A model generated the notes under the pieces. The model worked only from the letters and a program-made list of their open reading frames with translations, was not told the DNA's origin and made no database searches. From Microcystis aeruginosa NIES-4325 (GTDB lineage: Bacteria; Cyanobacteriota; Cyanobacteriia; Cyanobacteriales; Microcystaceae): a DNA stretch of 51,737 bases. Every line of letters begins with the position of its first letter. The first letter of the stretch is position 1. The position numbers and the translations under genes were made by a program. Below, in pieces: positions 18,181 to 27,748 of the stretch. The stretch spans positions 1-51,737 of the forward strand of contig NZ_BJKP01000025.1 in NCBI RefSeq assembly GCF_008974145.1, read 5' to 3'.

Positions 18181-19342
18181 CCTTTAATCTTCTGCCAATA
18201 TTTATTATGAATAGATTGATAAATCTTGCTCTCAAGCCATTAAAAGCTTATCTCTCTTGAAATTGTCTGAGAGTACATCCTGCGATGTCGGGGGGTTGGG
18301 GGGTGACAAAATAAATGTGCTTGAATTGAAGTATTAGCTTCAAATACTGGTGTGTCTAGGTCCTGCAAAAATTGGTTCTTCCGAACTTACACTGTAGAAA
18401 ATTCCTCAAGTTCCCTCTCTGCCCAGCAATGCTCTAAAGTTGATAAATATCAATCTAATAAAAACTCAAAGCCTTAGTATATAAGCTTTTCAAGCATGAG
18501 TTGTTGATAGTGTTACATGACAGGTTCGGTAGAGCCCAAAAATTTTACCTACTACAGGCTTCGGCCGCGAGACTTCGGACGTTCGGCGAGACTTCGGCGT
18601 GAGCTTTTGTCGAACGCTCAGCCGAACGGTCAAGACCCTTAAAAGAAGAAGTTATTCGAGATTTTGTCAGGAGACTGGACACTTATTCTTAGTTGTGCTT
18701 CGTGTCACTGAGCCTTTACATTGAGCCTTTACATTGAGCCTGTCGAAATGTGTCGAAATGTGTCGAAGTGCTGTTCTATGCTGGCCTTTGTTTCATCCCT
18801 TCTCTAAAATCTATCCCTTATCGGTATCTTTCTTAATAATTTTTTCAGTAAGCACTCCAACCCTTATCCTGACTTGATTTCAGTTTTTTCTTTGTCAGTA
18901 AGGGTGTCAACAAGGAATATTACAAATTGTTAACCGAGTCTTGAAAGCGTTGTGCTACAAAAGTTTGAAATGTTAAGAAAGATGTGACTAATGGACAGCC
19001 CGACATTTGAGATAAAATTTTGTTACGAGCATTCCACAAGCAATTTTTGAGCAAGATACAATCGGAATGGCAGGGCTGCCATTGGGATAAAAGTTAAGCA
19101 AATTTAAGGGATAGCCATTTCAGAAAAAATGTGTCATCGATGATGTTGATCTTACCCAGATAGGAAGCGAGTGAAGATTAATTGTTGAACCGAGCATCAG
19201 AAGCTATCTCTAAAGGGGGCAATGTTAGAAAGTTATCCCAGAAGGGGAACCATCACTCTTGACTTATCTATTTCCTATTGCTTGTATTCATTTAGTCATC
19301 TAACAGCAAGGGATTTAATCTCATTCAGGGGAAAAAGTCACT
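18181..19342. other. Gene-poor 1.16-kb region with hairpins and tandem repeats
   Basis: No supported gene. It contains an inverted repeat CGTTCGGC (18580-18587) with GCCGAACG (18621-18628), and a TTCGGC-rich patch before it. Two copies of TGAGCCTTTACAT lie at 18709 and 18722, followed by three copies of the 10-mer TGTCGAAATG from 18741 (the last with one change). A minus-strand open stretch of about 57 codons near 18905-19080 has no motif. Probably mobile-element debris. Confidence 0.6.
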
Positions 19343-20737
19343 ATGAACCACCAAATAGAAACCCCGATCCGGTCACCTTCTCAAGCTCGATTCCGTTCGC
19401 GGGAGGAACGCATCCAGATCGGTAAATCTCTGCGGGAGCGATTGCTGCGTTCTAGTCACGCTATCTGGCAACCCCCCGCAGCTGGTCGAGACCCGATCGA
19501 GATCATCGAAGCATCAAATCGGGGGCGATTACAGGAATTGATTCCCATCCGCTACGGACGAATGTTGCGGAGTCCCTTTACCTTTCTGCGCGGTTCCGCT
19601 GCCTTGATGGCCTACGATCTGGCCTCCACTCCCAAAACCGACATTATCGTGCAGGCCTGCGGGGATTGCCACCTGTTGAACTTCGGATTTTTTGCCACCC
19701 CCGAACGCAATTTAGTCTTCGATATCAACGATTTCGACGAAACCCTGCCCGCACCTTGGGAATGGGATCTCAAGCGTCTCGTGGTCAGCTTTGTCATCGC
19801 CGGCAGGGATAGCGATTTATCCGATCGAGAATCGAAGGCGGCAGCGATCGATTGCGCTCGTTCCTATCGAGAACACCTGCGGGAATATTCTCGCCTCAGT
19901 CCGTTAGAGGTATGGTACACGCGCATAGGAGTAGAACAGGCGATCGAGATGGCTCCCGACGAAAAGACGCGGAAGTTGCGGGAACAGATGATGGCAAAAG
20001 CCCGCGAGCGCATCATCGAACATCTCTACCCCAAGATTGTCACCCAAACTGGCGGACGCAATCGCTTTGTCGATCAGCCGCCTATTCTCTACCATGTCAA
20101 CGAACCGGATTGGGAGACTCTCGTGCGCGAGGGTCTGGAAGACTATCGCCAATCCCTGCCGGAGGAACGCCGGGTCCTGTTTGATCGCTACCAGTTAGAG
20201 GACTTTGCCCTGAAAGTGGTAGGCATTGGCAGTGTCGGCACCAGATGTTATATCGCCCTATTGTTCTCGGAAGATAACCATCCCCTCATCCTACAAGTTA
20301 AGGAGGCTTGCCCTTCGGTTCTGGAACCCTATACCACCAAGAGCCAGTATGAAAATCAGGGACAACGGGTAGTTACAGGCCAGAGATTGATGCAATCCTC
20401 TAGCGACATATTTTTGGGCTGGACCAAGGGAAGAGGTGGCAACAACTTCTATTTACGACAACTGCGGGATATGAAGTTTTCCCTGCCCATTGAGGGAGTA
20501 TCGGCCGTCCAACTGCAACGCTACGCCGAGTTCTGCGGCTGGACTTTGGCCCGCGCCCACGCCAAATCTGGAGACGCAGCCACTATTAGCGGTTATTTGG
20601 GGAAAGGAGATCAGTTCGATCTAGCCATGGGCGAATTTGCGATCGCTTATGCCGAGCAGACAGAACGAGATCACGCCGCTTTGGTGGAAGCGGTTAAAAC
20701 AGGAAGGGTCGAGGCTTTGGTAGAAGAATATTTATAG
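19343..20737 (+). CDS. DUF2252 family protein
   Basis: 464 residues, full family length. Conserved blocks are FRSREERIQIGKSLRERL near the N-terminus, RYGRMLRSPFTFLRGSA, the key GDCHLLNFGFF and FDINDFDETLPAPWEWDLKR segments (residues ~110-150), and GTRCYIALLF. The GDxHxxN and DxNDFDE pattern resembles kinase/aminoglycoside-phosphotransferase-like folds, but no reaction is established for the family. The coding sequence is clearly richer in GC than most of the window, like the SulP gene next door. There is no operon partner. Confidence 0.85.
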   Translation: MNHQIETPIRSPSQARFRSREERIQIGKSLRERLLRSSHAIWQPPAAGRDPIEIIEASNRGRLQELIPIRYGRMLRSPFTFLRGSAALMAYDLASTPKTDIIVQACGDCHLLNFGFFATPERNLVFDINDFDETLPAPWEWDLKRLVVSFVIAGRDSDLSDRESKAAAIDCARSYREHLREYSRLSPLEVWYTRIGVEQAIEMAPDEKTRKLREQMMAKARERIIEHLYPKIVTQTGGRNRFVDQPPILYHVNEPDWETLVREGLEDYRQSLPEERRVLFDRYQLEDFALKVVGIGSVGTRCYIALLFSEDNHPLILQVKEACPSVLEPYTTKSQYENQGQRVVTGQRLMQSSSDIFLGWTKGRGGNNFYLRQLRDMKFSLPIEGVSAVQLQRYAEFCGWTLARAHAKSGDAATISGYLGKGDQFDLAMGEFAIAYAEQTERDHAALVEAVKTGRVEALVEEYL

Positions 20738-21265
20738 CATTAAGCTATCAGCCTGTTATTTCTCGACCTTACATTATGGGCGCAAGCGTTGCGCCCCTAT
20801 GCACATCGGGGGACACGGGGGGGACATAGGAAAAGTAACGCGCAAGCGTGAGAACCACCTCTGGGTTGGATAACGCAACGCATCTAATTTAACCTCAGTT
20901 CGGGATAAGCTAAAACCCTGATGCTACCGTAGCCTGAAACTCCTATTCTTTCCTGGAAGCTATGACAAAATTCCCTTAAACCGAACTGGCGTTAATTTAA
21001 GTGGACTCGTTGAACCAAGAATCCCGAAGCTCTTAGTGTGATGGGAGTGTCAACTAATGGTCAGCCTTGAGCCAGGGGCTAAAATCTCGCTCTTTTGTCG
21101 GGAAAAGGGGCGCATATTCTAGGTTAAAGGTGAAAATTTACCCCTTCCCCGACTTCTGTAAGAAGTTTTCTGTTTATTTTTTTGGGTAATGATTTGGTAG
21201 TATTAGTTTAGGTCTGTAAACTGAGAATTTCCCCCTAGATTGTCTAGGAATGAGCGGTGAAAGTG
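20738..21265. other. 528-bp intergenic region with a GC-rich hairpin
   Basis: No gene seen. A perfect hairpin with an 8-bp stem, GGGCGCAA-GCG-TTGCGCCC, is at 20778-20796. A related GGGCGCAAGCG half occurs at 10152. The hairpin lies 40 bp after the DUF2252 stop and could act as a terminator, but there is no T tract. It looks more like a dispersed repeat. Confidence 0.55.
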
Positions 21266-22990
21266 TCAATATCGAGGCTCGGATGATTGGGGTAAGTTAC
21301 GATGATGAAAGGCCTCGATCGCTTTCTCTAGAGTTGCATAAATACGTTCGGTCGAGATCGTCTCGGATAGGTCTCCTTTTTTTAATTGCTGATATAAATC
21401 TTGCTTCACCCGCGCCATGGCGAAAGTAATACCACGGCCGATTAATTCTCGATGTAATTCTTTCAACATATCGACCGCCGTAATATCGATATCTAGAATC
21501 GCTTCGGCATTGAGAACGAACCACTCGACGGGGACCTTCTCCGCCTCGATCGCCGCTATTGCCCGTTTGCGAAAATTCTCGGCGTTGGCGAAACAGAGGG
21601 GCGCGTCGTAACGGTAGAGAACCAATCCGGGGATCGTCGTTGCGCCCTGCCAATCCTCGATGTCGTGCAGGGCGGCCAGATTCGGTACTTCCCCCAAAAC
21701 CGCATCGTGTGGTCGCATCAGCCGCGTGAACAGATCGACCACCGATAACCCCACGGCAACCCCTACCCCGACGAGGATATCCGTGGCCAGGACACCGAAC
21801 ATGGTGACGAGCGCCAATCGGAACTCACTGGTTTTGAAACAACGCAGACGGTTGAACTCCGATATCTCGATCAGACGGAGCGCGGCATAAATCACGATCG
21901 CCCCCAGGGCCGGTTTCGGAAACAGGGATAGCATCGGGCGTAAGAACAAGAGTACCAAAATCACGATCAGAAAAGCCACCAGGGAAAACAGTTGCGAGCG
22001 ACTGCCCAGAGAATCGCCGATCGCCGTGCGACTGCCGCTACTGCTGACGGGAAAGCCTTGCATGATGCCGTTGCCGATATTCACCGCCCCGAGGGCGAGT
22101 AATTCCTGATTGCCATCGATGCGATAGTCGTTTTTCGCCCCGAACGCGCGCGCGGTCAAGACGTTATCGGAATAGCCGACGAGGGCGATACCGATTGCCG
22201 AGGAGAGTAAATAGACGAACTGCTGAGGAGAAAAGCCTCTCGGTACTTTCAAACTCGGTAAACCGGCGGGAATTTCCCCGATCACGGCGATGCCTCGCTC
22301 GTTCAGATGAAACAAATATACTGCCGATGTCGCCAGTAGAACCGCGAGTAAAGGACTGGGGACATTGGGAAAGCGACGTTGTACCAATAGCAGGAAAATT
22401 AAAACAGCGGCGGCAAGAATCAGAGTTGGTGGGTGAATCTCCGGTAAATGTCGAGAAAATTCCCAGATCTGTCCGAAAAGCGATTCCGCTTTCAGTGACA
22501 TCCCGCTAATTTTTCCCAACTGACCGACGATCATGATCACCGCCACTCCGGCCATGTAGCCGACGAGAATCGGTTTGGAAAGGAGATCGGCGAGAAAACC
22601 CAACTGGGCGAAAGCGGCGAGGCAGCAGACGCTCCCCACGAGTAAGGCCAATAGACTACACAGACTGGCGTAGTTGCTACTATCCCCCGCGACGAGGGGC
22701 ATGATAGCGGCGGCGGTCATCACTGCCGTCGTCGATTCCGGCCCGACGGAGAGTTGTGGTGAGGAACCGAGCATCGCATAGATAAGCATCGGCGGTAGGA
22801 TCGCCCATAATCCGGCGATCGGTTGTACTCCAGCCAGTTCCGCGTAGGCCAGACATTGGGGAACGAGATAGGCCGCCACGGTGATCCCCGATATGATATC
22901 TCCCCGCAACCAGGCCGAGCGATAGGATCGCAGACGCTTTAACCCGGGTAGGGAAAACCGCTCCCTAGAAAAATTTAATCGAGTCGCCAT
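21266..22990 (-). CDS. SulP-family anion transporter with STAS domain
   Basis: 574 residues from the ATG at 22990, preceded by AGGAG ten bases upstream. The frame is open to 23098, but the extra 36 residues are unlike the family. Ten or more membrane segments start at RSAWLRGDIISGITVAAYLV; the family signature is LAYAELAGVQPIAGLWAIL. A C-terminal STAS domain (about 455-555) carries AILDIDITAVDMLKEL. SulP proteins carry sulfate, bicarbonate or other anions, usually with Na+ or H+. It does not look like BicA at the N-terminus, so a sulfate-type role is more likely, though unproven. High GC matches the DUF2252 gene. Confidence 0.88.
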   Translation of the reverse strand: MATRLNFSRERFSLPGLKRLRSYRSAWLRGDIISGITVAAYLVPQCLAYAELAGVQPIAGLWAILPPMLIYAMLGSSPQLSVGPESTTAVMTAAAIMPLVAGDSSNYASLCSLLALLVGSVCCLAAFAQLGFLADLLSKPILVGYMAGVAVIMIVGQLGKISGMSLKAESLFGQIWEFSRHLPEIHPPTLILAAAVLIFLLLVQRRFPNVPSPLLAVLLATSAVYLFHLNERGIAVIGEIPAGLPSLKVPRGFSPQQFVYLLSSAIGIALVGYSDNVLTARAFGAKNDYRIDGNQELLALGAVNIGNGIMQGFPVSSSGSRTAIGDSLGSRSQLFSLVAFLIVILVLLFLRPMLSLFPKPALGAIVIYAALRLIEISEFNRLRCFKTSEFRLALVTMFGVLATDILVGVGVAVGLSVVDLFTRLMRPHDAVLGEVPNLAALHDIEDWQGATTIPGLVLYRYDAPLCFANAENFRKRAIAAIEAEKVPVEWFVLNAEAILDIDITAVDMLKELHRELIGRGITFAMARVKQDLYQQLKKGDLSETISTERIYATLEKAIEAFHHRNLPQSSEPRY

Positions 22991-23204
22991 CCTCACTCTT
23001 CTCCTGTCATCGAAGTTCCTGTTGTGGGAATATTGGTGGCAAGAAAGCGTTAAATATCCGTGAGTGGGAATGTCTTTTTTATGGGACTTTCCATTCAAAA
23101 GCTACCTCGACCTTTAGCCCTAGCGGAAAACTTTCCTGTCAGCGAGCGATCGCCTTTTTGAGTGCCTCTCCAGAGGGTTATCAATAAAAGCATAAAAGCA
23201 ATCA

Positions 23205-23666
23205 CTATTTACAGGCCATTACCGCAATCGTGTAGGCGTTATTATTCGCTCCGTTAATATTAAAATTAATCTGATAGGGCTGTCTACCCGTCGGTGATTG
23301 GAAGGGTAAAGAATAGGTTTCGCCCCGTTTCATTTCGACATTTTTCTTGAAGGCACTATTGACTGAATTATCGGGATATTTGAGATTGATCGTCACTCCG
23401 TATTTGCCATCGTTTTCGGGAACCATTACCCCCTTAAAAGACGCAAATTTTACCCCCGAGGGAATGGCGAAATCGGTGTTAAAGTTATTCTTTCCTATGG
23501 CATCGATCTGTTTGCGGATATGGGTCTGATTAGTGGCTACTTCTTTGAGGTACTGACAGTTTTTCGGAAGTTCTGTAGCCTTATATTTAGTAGCGGGAAC
23601 AACCCCGATCGAGGTTAGTCCGAGGATTAAACCGACAGAGAGAAGGCTGAAAGTTTTTGTCAACAT
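23205..23666 (-). CDS. Secreted protein of unknown function
   Basis: 153 residues. The N-terminal signal peptide (MLTKTFSLLSVGLILGLTSIG) is followed by a mature domain of about 125 residues with two Cys (in NCQYLKEV and at the C-terminal MACK) that could form a disulfide. The region VMVPENDGKYGVTINLKYPD suggests a beta-rich fold. I do not recognise a family. It stands alone between the SulP and AraC genes on the same strand, with gaps over 200 bp. Confidence 0.65.
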   Translation of the reverse strand: MLTKTFSLLSVGLILGLTSIGVVPATKYKATELPKNCQYLKEVATNQTHIRKQIDAIGKNNFNTDFAIPSGVKFASFKGVMVPENDGKYGVTINLKYPDNSVNSAFKKNVEMKRGETYSLPFQSPTGRQPYQINFNINGANNNAYTIAVMACK

Positions 23667-23941
23667 GATAGTTCTTCCCGTTAAGTTTTTCTAAAATTGG
23701 CTCTTCGGGGACGATTAAAGATAATTAAGTCTTAATTGTCCCGCCTTGACTTTTTCCGTGACCAAAGTTCTCACTAATTCTAATTCTTGGCGCGGGACTT
23801 GGTCATTTGTTTCTTCTGGCGTTAATTTCTTTGCGTCAACCCGTGAGATTTTCAGAGAATTGCTCCTCATTTACTACTAATATTTAACGTTGGCAGGCTC
23901 GGAGAAACTATCAAAATTCTGCAAATCTAACTTTTATTTTG

Positions 23942-24910
23942 TTAAGAATTATTTCGCAAAGTTGCCGACGGACACTCACCGAACATTTTCTTATAATCTT
24001 TGGCAAATTGACCCATGTGCCAGAATCCCCACTGTATGGCGATCGCACTAACGGTAATTCCTTTACCTGCAGAGGCTTTTAGTTGTCGTCGTACCCCGTT
24101 AAGACGTTGAATTTTGAGATAAGTCGCAGGTCCCAGGCCAAAACATTCCTGAAAACCGTAACGGAGGGTACGTTCACTAATGTGCAGTTCTTGGCAAAGA
24201 TCGAGGATCGAGAGGGGGCGATCGAGATTGTCCAGTAAGATCTCCTCTGCTCGTTTAATGTAGGGATATCGTATTGAAGGGCGCAGCGGCGGATCGTTTT
24301 GATGGGAATCGAGTACATCTAGAACCAGAGAGATAAAATCCTCTCGGATCAGCGATTGCATAGCTGGCTGTAGAATTGTCTGGGGTTGTCTCCAGAAAAG
24401 CTCAAAAATATATCTTAAATGAGAGCGAAATCGTCTCAGGACAGTCGGCTCTGGTTGAATTGCCAGGGTTGAATCCGTAATCAAAGATACTACCCGAGAA
24501 CGATCGGTTTGTTCGGCTAGGGAAAACAGAGAATCGATATCGATAGTAACCAGAGCGAGGGGGAAGTTTCCTGATCGAAGCATATCGATCCCCCTGTAAC
24601 TTTTCTGCAAGAGAGCGGAATTCGACGATAAGGAATACCCGTGCCACTTGAACACCTGGGGTGTGGACAAGGGTATGCCGACGGTGATTGTCCCAGGAGG
24701 AGAATCCCCCTGAGAACGAATTCCTCGATTGTAAATCGGTCGGGCGAATTGTATGCCCCCGACTTGAGCTACGAACAGTTCCCCCTCGAAACTTCCCGCC
24801 TCGATCGGTCGATGAACCATGTCCCAATGAAAAGCTCTCATCTGCGACCCTAGTTCATCGATATCGTGAAAAGGAAGAGTCTCGATCAGGGGCCGTAAAT
24901 TGATATCCAT
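23942..24910 (-). CDS. AraC-family transcriptional regulator
   Basis: 322 residues. The C-terminal AraC DNA-binding domain reads LSILDLCQELHISERTLRYG then FQECFGLGPATYLKIQRL, and ISAIAIQWGFWHMGQFAKDY-type second HTH (here VSAIAIQWGF) ending KKMFGECPS. The N-terminal ~210 residues are a sensor domain of the same general type as the AraC protein at 11445. The nearest divergent gene is the K+ channel, 580 bp away. Target and ligand are unknown. Confidence 0.85.
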   Translation of the reverse strand: MDINLRPLIETLPFHDIDELGSQMRAFHWDMVHRPIEAGSFEGELFVAQVGGIQFARPIYNRGIRSQGDSPPGTITVGIPLSTPQVFKWHGYSLSSNSALLQKSYRGIDMLRSGNFPLALVTIDIDSLFSLAEQTDRSRVVSLITDSTLAIQPEPTVLRRFRSHLRYIFELFWRQPQTILQPAMQSLIREDFISLVLDVLDSHQNDPPLRPSIRYPYIKRAEEILLDNLDRPLSILDLCQELHISERTLRYGFQECFGLGPATYLKIQRLNGVRRQLKASAGKGITVSAIAIQWGFWHMGQFAKDYKKMFGECPSATLRNNS

Positions 24911-25490
24911 TTTGTCTGATTTAGGATAGCGGAATTATTAAAAATCATTAAGTATTATTAAGAGTTATTCTCTTGTCAATATGCAGGATACCTCACCAAT
25001 CTTAATTGTAGAGTTTTTTGGCTTTTATGGGTTAATAACGTCAGACTCTAACTTTTTGGCTCTTCTCGACTTTGTGTGATAATTTTTGCTTATGAAATCG
25101 TGAAATGTTTACTGGGAAAGACTTTTAGGACTATTTTGTTAAATAGACTATCAGTATAGACCAGTATAGACCTCGTTTCCACACAGAAACCAGAAGAGCC
25201 ACTTTTTTCCTTAATTGAAAGAAATAGGGGTTTCTCGTTATCCGCAATATTTTTTAAAATTTATGGTCAATTCTTAATAAAAAAATTACCGAAAAGTTCT
25301 ATCTATAAGTCTAAGTTTGCCATTTTTTGATAGCGATCGCTCTTGCCAAGCTTCTATAATAGTCTTCTAGAGGCTAATAGATACAAACTCGCTGTTTATT
25401 CAAGCAAGAAAATTCAGAAAGAAGATAGGAGATAAATACCCTTAAAATTGATTAGCAGGAGGAGATATTACCAATTAAAGGTTCGCCGCT
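24911..25490. other. 580-bp intergenic region between divergent genes
   Basis: AT-rich, no gene. It holds a HIP1 site (GCGATCGC near 25335) and must contain the promoters of the AraC gene and the K+ channel, but I cannot place them with confidence. A short direct repeat, CAGTATAGAC, occurs twice at about 25150-25170. Confidence 0.5.
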
Positions 25491-26153
25491 ATGAAATTCC
25501 GTCAATTGACGCAGGCAACAGAAAATAAATACAATCGGCTGCTGGCAAATCTAGTCTTGCTCTACATTATTTACCCATTTTTAGTATATCTACCCCTGGG
25601 AGATTGGCTGATTTTCTTTTTCTTCTCCCTCTCCCTGATCATCGCCGTCTATCAGATTGACCGCAGTAAATTGGCTTTAAGATGTAATATCGGTCTGTTT
25701 GTAATTGCCCTCCTCCTGCGAGCATTCGGCACGATTATCCCTCTTTATAGCGATTTAACTGGTTGGTTCGATCTGTCTAGTACATTAATTTCTCTCGCTT
25801 TTATTAGTTTATGCGTGTACTCGATTTTACGAGAATTAATTCTCGCCGAACAGGTAACATCCGATATCATCAAAGGGGGAATTTGTGTCTATTTTCTCCT
25901 AGGATTTTTCTGGGCATCCGCTTATAGTATTGTTCAGATTTTCGACCCCGATGCCTTTAGCTCCGCCGCTAAAACCGTCAACCAGGCGGATATAATTCAT
26001 TTCAGCTTTACTACCCTGGCCACGGTGGGCTACGGTGATATCGTTCCTACCAGTAAATTGGCCAGAGTTCTGGCCAATTTAGAGGGAATGACTGGGGTTC
26101 TCTATCCCGCCGTTTTTATTGCTCGTTTAGTCAGTTTACACAATGGTCGTTAA
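25491..26153 (+). CDS. Potassium-channel-like membrane protein
   Basis: 220 residues. About six hydrophobic segments are visible (LLANLVLLYIIYPFLVYL, WLIFFFFSLSLIIAVY, and others). The C-terminal pore loop carries the K+ selectivity filter TLATVGYGD in a two-helix pore module (about 130-215). No S4-type charged segment or RCK/cyclic-nucleotide domain is seen, so gating cannot be predicted. The decayed DUF2092 gene starts 33 bp downstream, suggesting a former operon. Confidence 0.85.
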   Translation: MKFRQLTQATENKYNRLLANLVLLYIIYPFLVYLPLGDWLIFFFFSLSLIIAVYQIDRSKLALRCNIGLFVIALLLRAFGTIIPLYSDLTGWFDLSSTLISLAFISLCVYSILRELILAEQVTSDIIKGGICVYFLLGFFWASAYSIVQIFDPDAFSSAAKTVNQADIIHFSFTTLATVGYGDIVPTSKLARVLANLEGMTGVLYPAVFIARLVSLHNGR

Positions 26154-26186
26154 CCAAAACAATCCATGGCCTTGGGGGAATATTAG

Positions 26187-26967
26187 ATGATTATGCCTCG
26201 CTTCGTGCCGATTCTTTCTCGGCTTTTGCCCTGGGTCGCCGCCGCAGGAGTCTTGGCGGAAATACCGACTCTATCCCAGGAAATCCGCCCAAAAACGGCG
26301 GAACAGGTGATCGAGCAACTCTGTGCTAATTTAACCAAACAGCGATCGTTCACCGTCAATATGGATGTCACCTATGACGATATACTCGACTCCGGAGCGA
26401 AAGTTCAGTACAGTGCCTATCAAAACATCTGGGTAAAGAAACCCGATCGCCTGCGCTCGGACTACACTGGGGATGAACGAGTTACCCGCTTTTTTTACGA
26501 CGGTAAAACCTTCACCCTCGCAGATCTGGAACGGGATCTATACGTCACGAAACCGGCACCGAATACTCTAGATGAAGCCTTAGACTAGGTAGAGCAAAGG
26601 TACGGAGTCACCATTCCCATGTCAAATCTAGCAGCGAACGATCCCTGTGCAGATCTAATGGCTGATGTCGAGCAAATTATTTTTATCGGCAACAACATGG
26701 TCAATGGCGAACAAACGTATTGCTTGTTGCTTGCTGATCGGTAGCGATCGCGATTATCAAATCTGGGTCACGCAGGATGCCACCCCCCTACTGAGGAAAG
26801 CGATTATCACCTATAAAACTCTACCCGGTTCACCCCAGTACACGGCAATATTATCCGATTGGAATTTTAAGCCTAGTACACCCGCCGATACTTTCACTTT
26901 CCAACCGGGGTCAGAGTCGATCGGTATCGAACTTCTACCCCCTAGGGATAATCAATCCCCGCCTTAA
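26187..26967 (+). pseudogene. DUF2092 family protein, inactivated by a stop and a frameshift
   Basis: The first frame gives a signal-like N-terminus, then TAEQVIEQLCANLTKQRSF and VWVKKPDRLRSDY-type sequence, ending at TAG 26586. The same frame continues past this TAG (VEQRYGVTIPMSNLAANDPC, DVEQIIFIGNNMVNGEQTY) until TAG at about 26742. From there the +1 frame carries on with GSDRDYQIWVTQDATPLLRK to the natural-looking end at 26967. Joined, these make one DUF2092-type periplasmic protein of about 260 residues. So there are one nonsense change and one single-base shift near 26740. Confidence 0.85.
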
Positions 26968-27058
26968 AGCCCGTTCATAAAATGCGATCGCTTGTCGGTA
27001 TTCCCCGAAATCAGAGTTTTGATATACTTTGAATATCTAACGAATTCGAGGTGGGATC

Positions 27059-27301
27059 ATGAAGTCGCAGATTGGACGCTGGGGTAATTCTTTAGCGATT
27101 CGGATTCCCAAGTATGCGGTGGAGGCACTGAACCTCAATCCTAATGACGTTGTTGAATGTTCTGTGGAAAACGGAAAGCTAGTAATTGAGCTAATTCAAG
27201 CCTTGCCTGAGTTAAGCCTAGAAGAACTACTGACTGAGGTTGTTGAATCACCGGAGCCGGAGGTGGATTGGGGACGGCCAACGGGAGAGGAGGTTTGGTG
27301 A
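27059..27301 (+). CDS. mazE: MazE-type antitoxin (AbrB/SpoVT fold)
   Basis: 80 residues. The N-terminal swapped-hairpin DNA-binding domain is typical: MKSQIGRWGNSLAIRIPK, then NPNDVVECSVENGKLVIEL. The acidic C-terminal tail (LPELSLEELLTEVVESPEPE) is the usual toxin-binding segment. It binds and neutralises the MazF encoded directly downstream and represses the operon. Its TGA stop overlaps the mazF GTG start. Confidence 0.92.
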   Translation: MKSQIGRWGNSLAIRIPKYAVEALNLNPNDVVECSVENGKLVIELIQALPELSLEELLTEVVESPEPEVDWGRPTGEEVW

Positions 27302-27630
27302 CATACATTCCAGAACGTGGAGATTTCGTGCGGTTGAGCTTTGACCCACAAATTGGGCATGAGCAAATGGGTAATCGTCCAGCACTGGTGGTAAGCCATA
27401 TTGATTTTAATCGCAAGATTGGTTTTGCCTTTGTCTGCCCGGTGAGCAGTACGCAACGCCAGAAACCTTTCTACGTCAAGATTCCAGATGGAGAGGCGGT
27501 GACAGGAGTTATTATGGTAGATCAACTGCGATCGTTGGACTTCCGAGCGAGAAAAGCGAGCTTTATCGGCAAGTGTCCAGAACAGTTGCTCCAGGATGTT
27601 CTCAGAAGAATTAAGCCGATTCTGTTCTGA
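27298..27630 (+). CDS. mazF: MazF/PemK-type mRNA interferase toxin
   Basis: 110 residues from the GTG at 27298, overlapping the mazE stop (GTGA) with AGGAGG a few bases upstream. Conserved MazF features are the N-terminal PERGDFVRLSFDPQIGHEQ, NRPALVVS with the catalytic Arg, FVCPVSST, and DQLRSLDFRAR. It is expected to cleave mRNA at short sequence sites when MazE is degraded. All expected blocks are intact, so the pair is probably functional. Confidence 0.93.
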   Translation: MTYIPERGDFVRLSFDPQIGHEQMGNRPALVVSHIDFNRKIGFAFVCPVSSTQRQKPFYVKIPDGEAVTGVIMVDQLRSLDFRARKASFIGKCPEQLLQDVLRRIKPILF

Positions 27631-27748
27631 TCGGGACATTCTCAAAATCCTTACGGCTGACAATACGCTTTATTACAATTGCAGCGGCATTTACTATCGG
27701 CCTCTGTTTCAGAATGTTTGCACGGTTTATCAGGTGGTTCGCTTCTAA
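27631..27748 (+). pseudogene. C-terminal fragment of an unknown protein
   Basis: About 38 codons ending at TAA 27746 read DNTLYYNCSGIYYRPLFQN then VYQVVRF. The Tyr-rich YY.C.G.YYRP...TVY.VV pattern is the kind found at the C-terminus of small secreted proteins. No start or body is present. The last bases overlap the stop of the convergent helicase gene. This is a low-confidence call, but the in-frame aromatic pattern is unlikely by chance. Confidence 0.35.

Noticed and set aside
19222-19425. 67-codon ORF before the DUF2252 gene
   Set aside because: It overlaps the real gene in another frame and has no recognisable features.
22991-23098. Longer start for the SulP transporter
   Set aside because: The extra 36 residues are unlike the family and AGGAG precedes the ATG at 22990.
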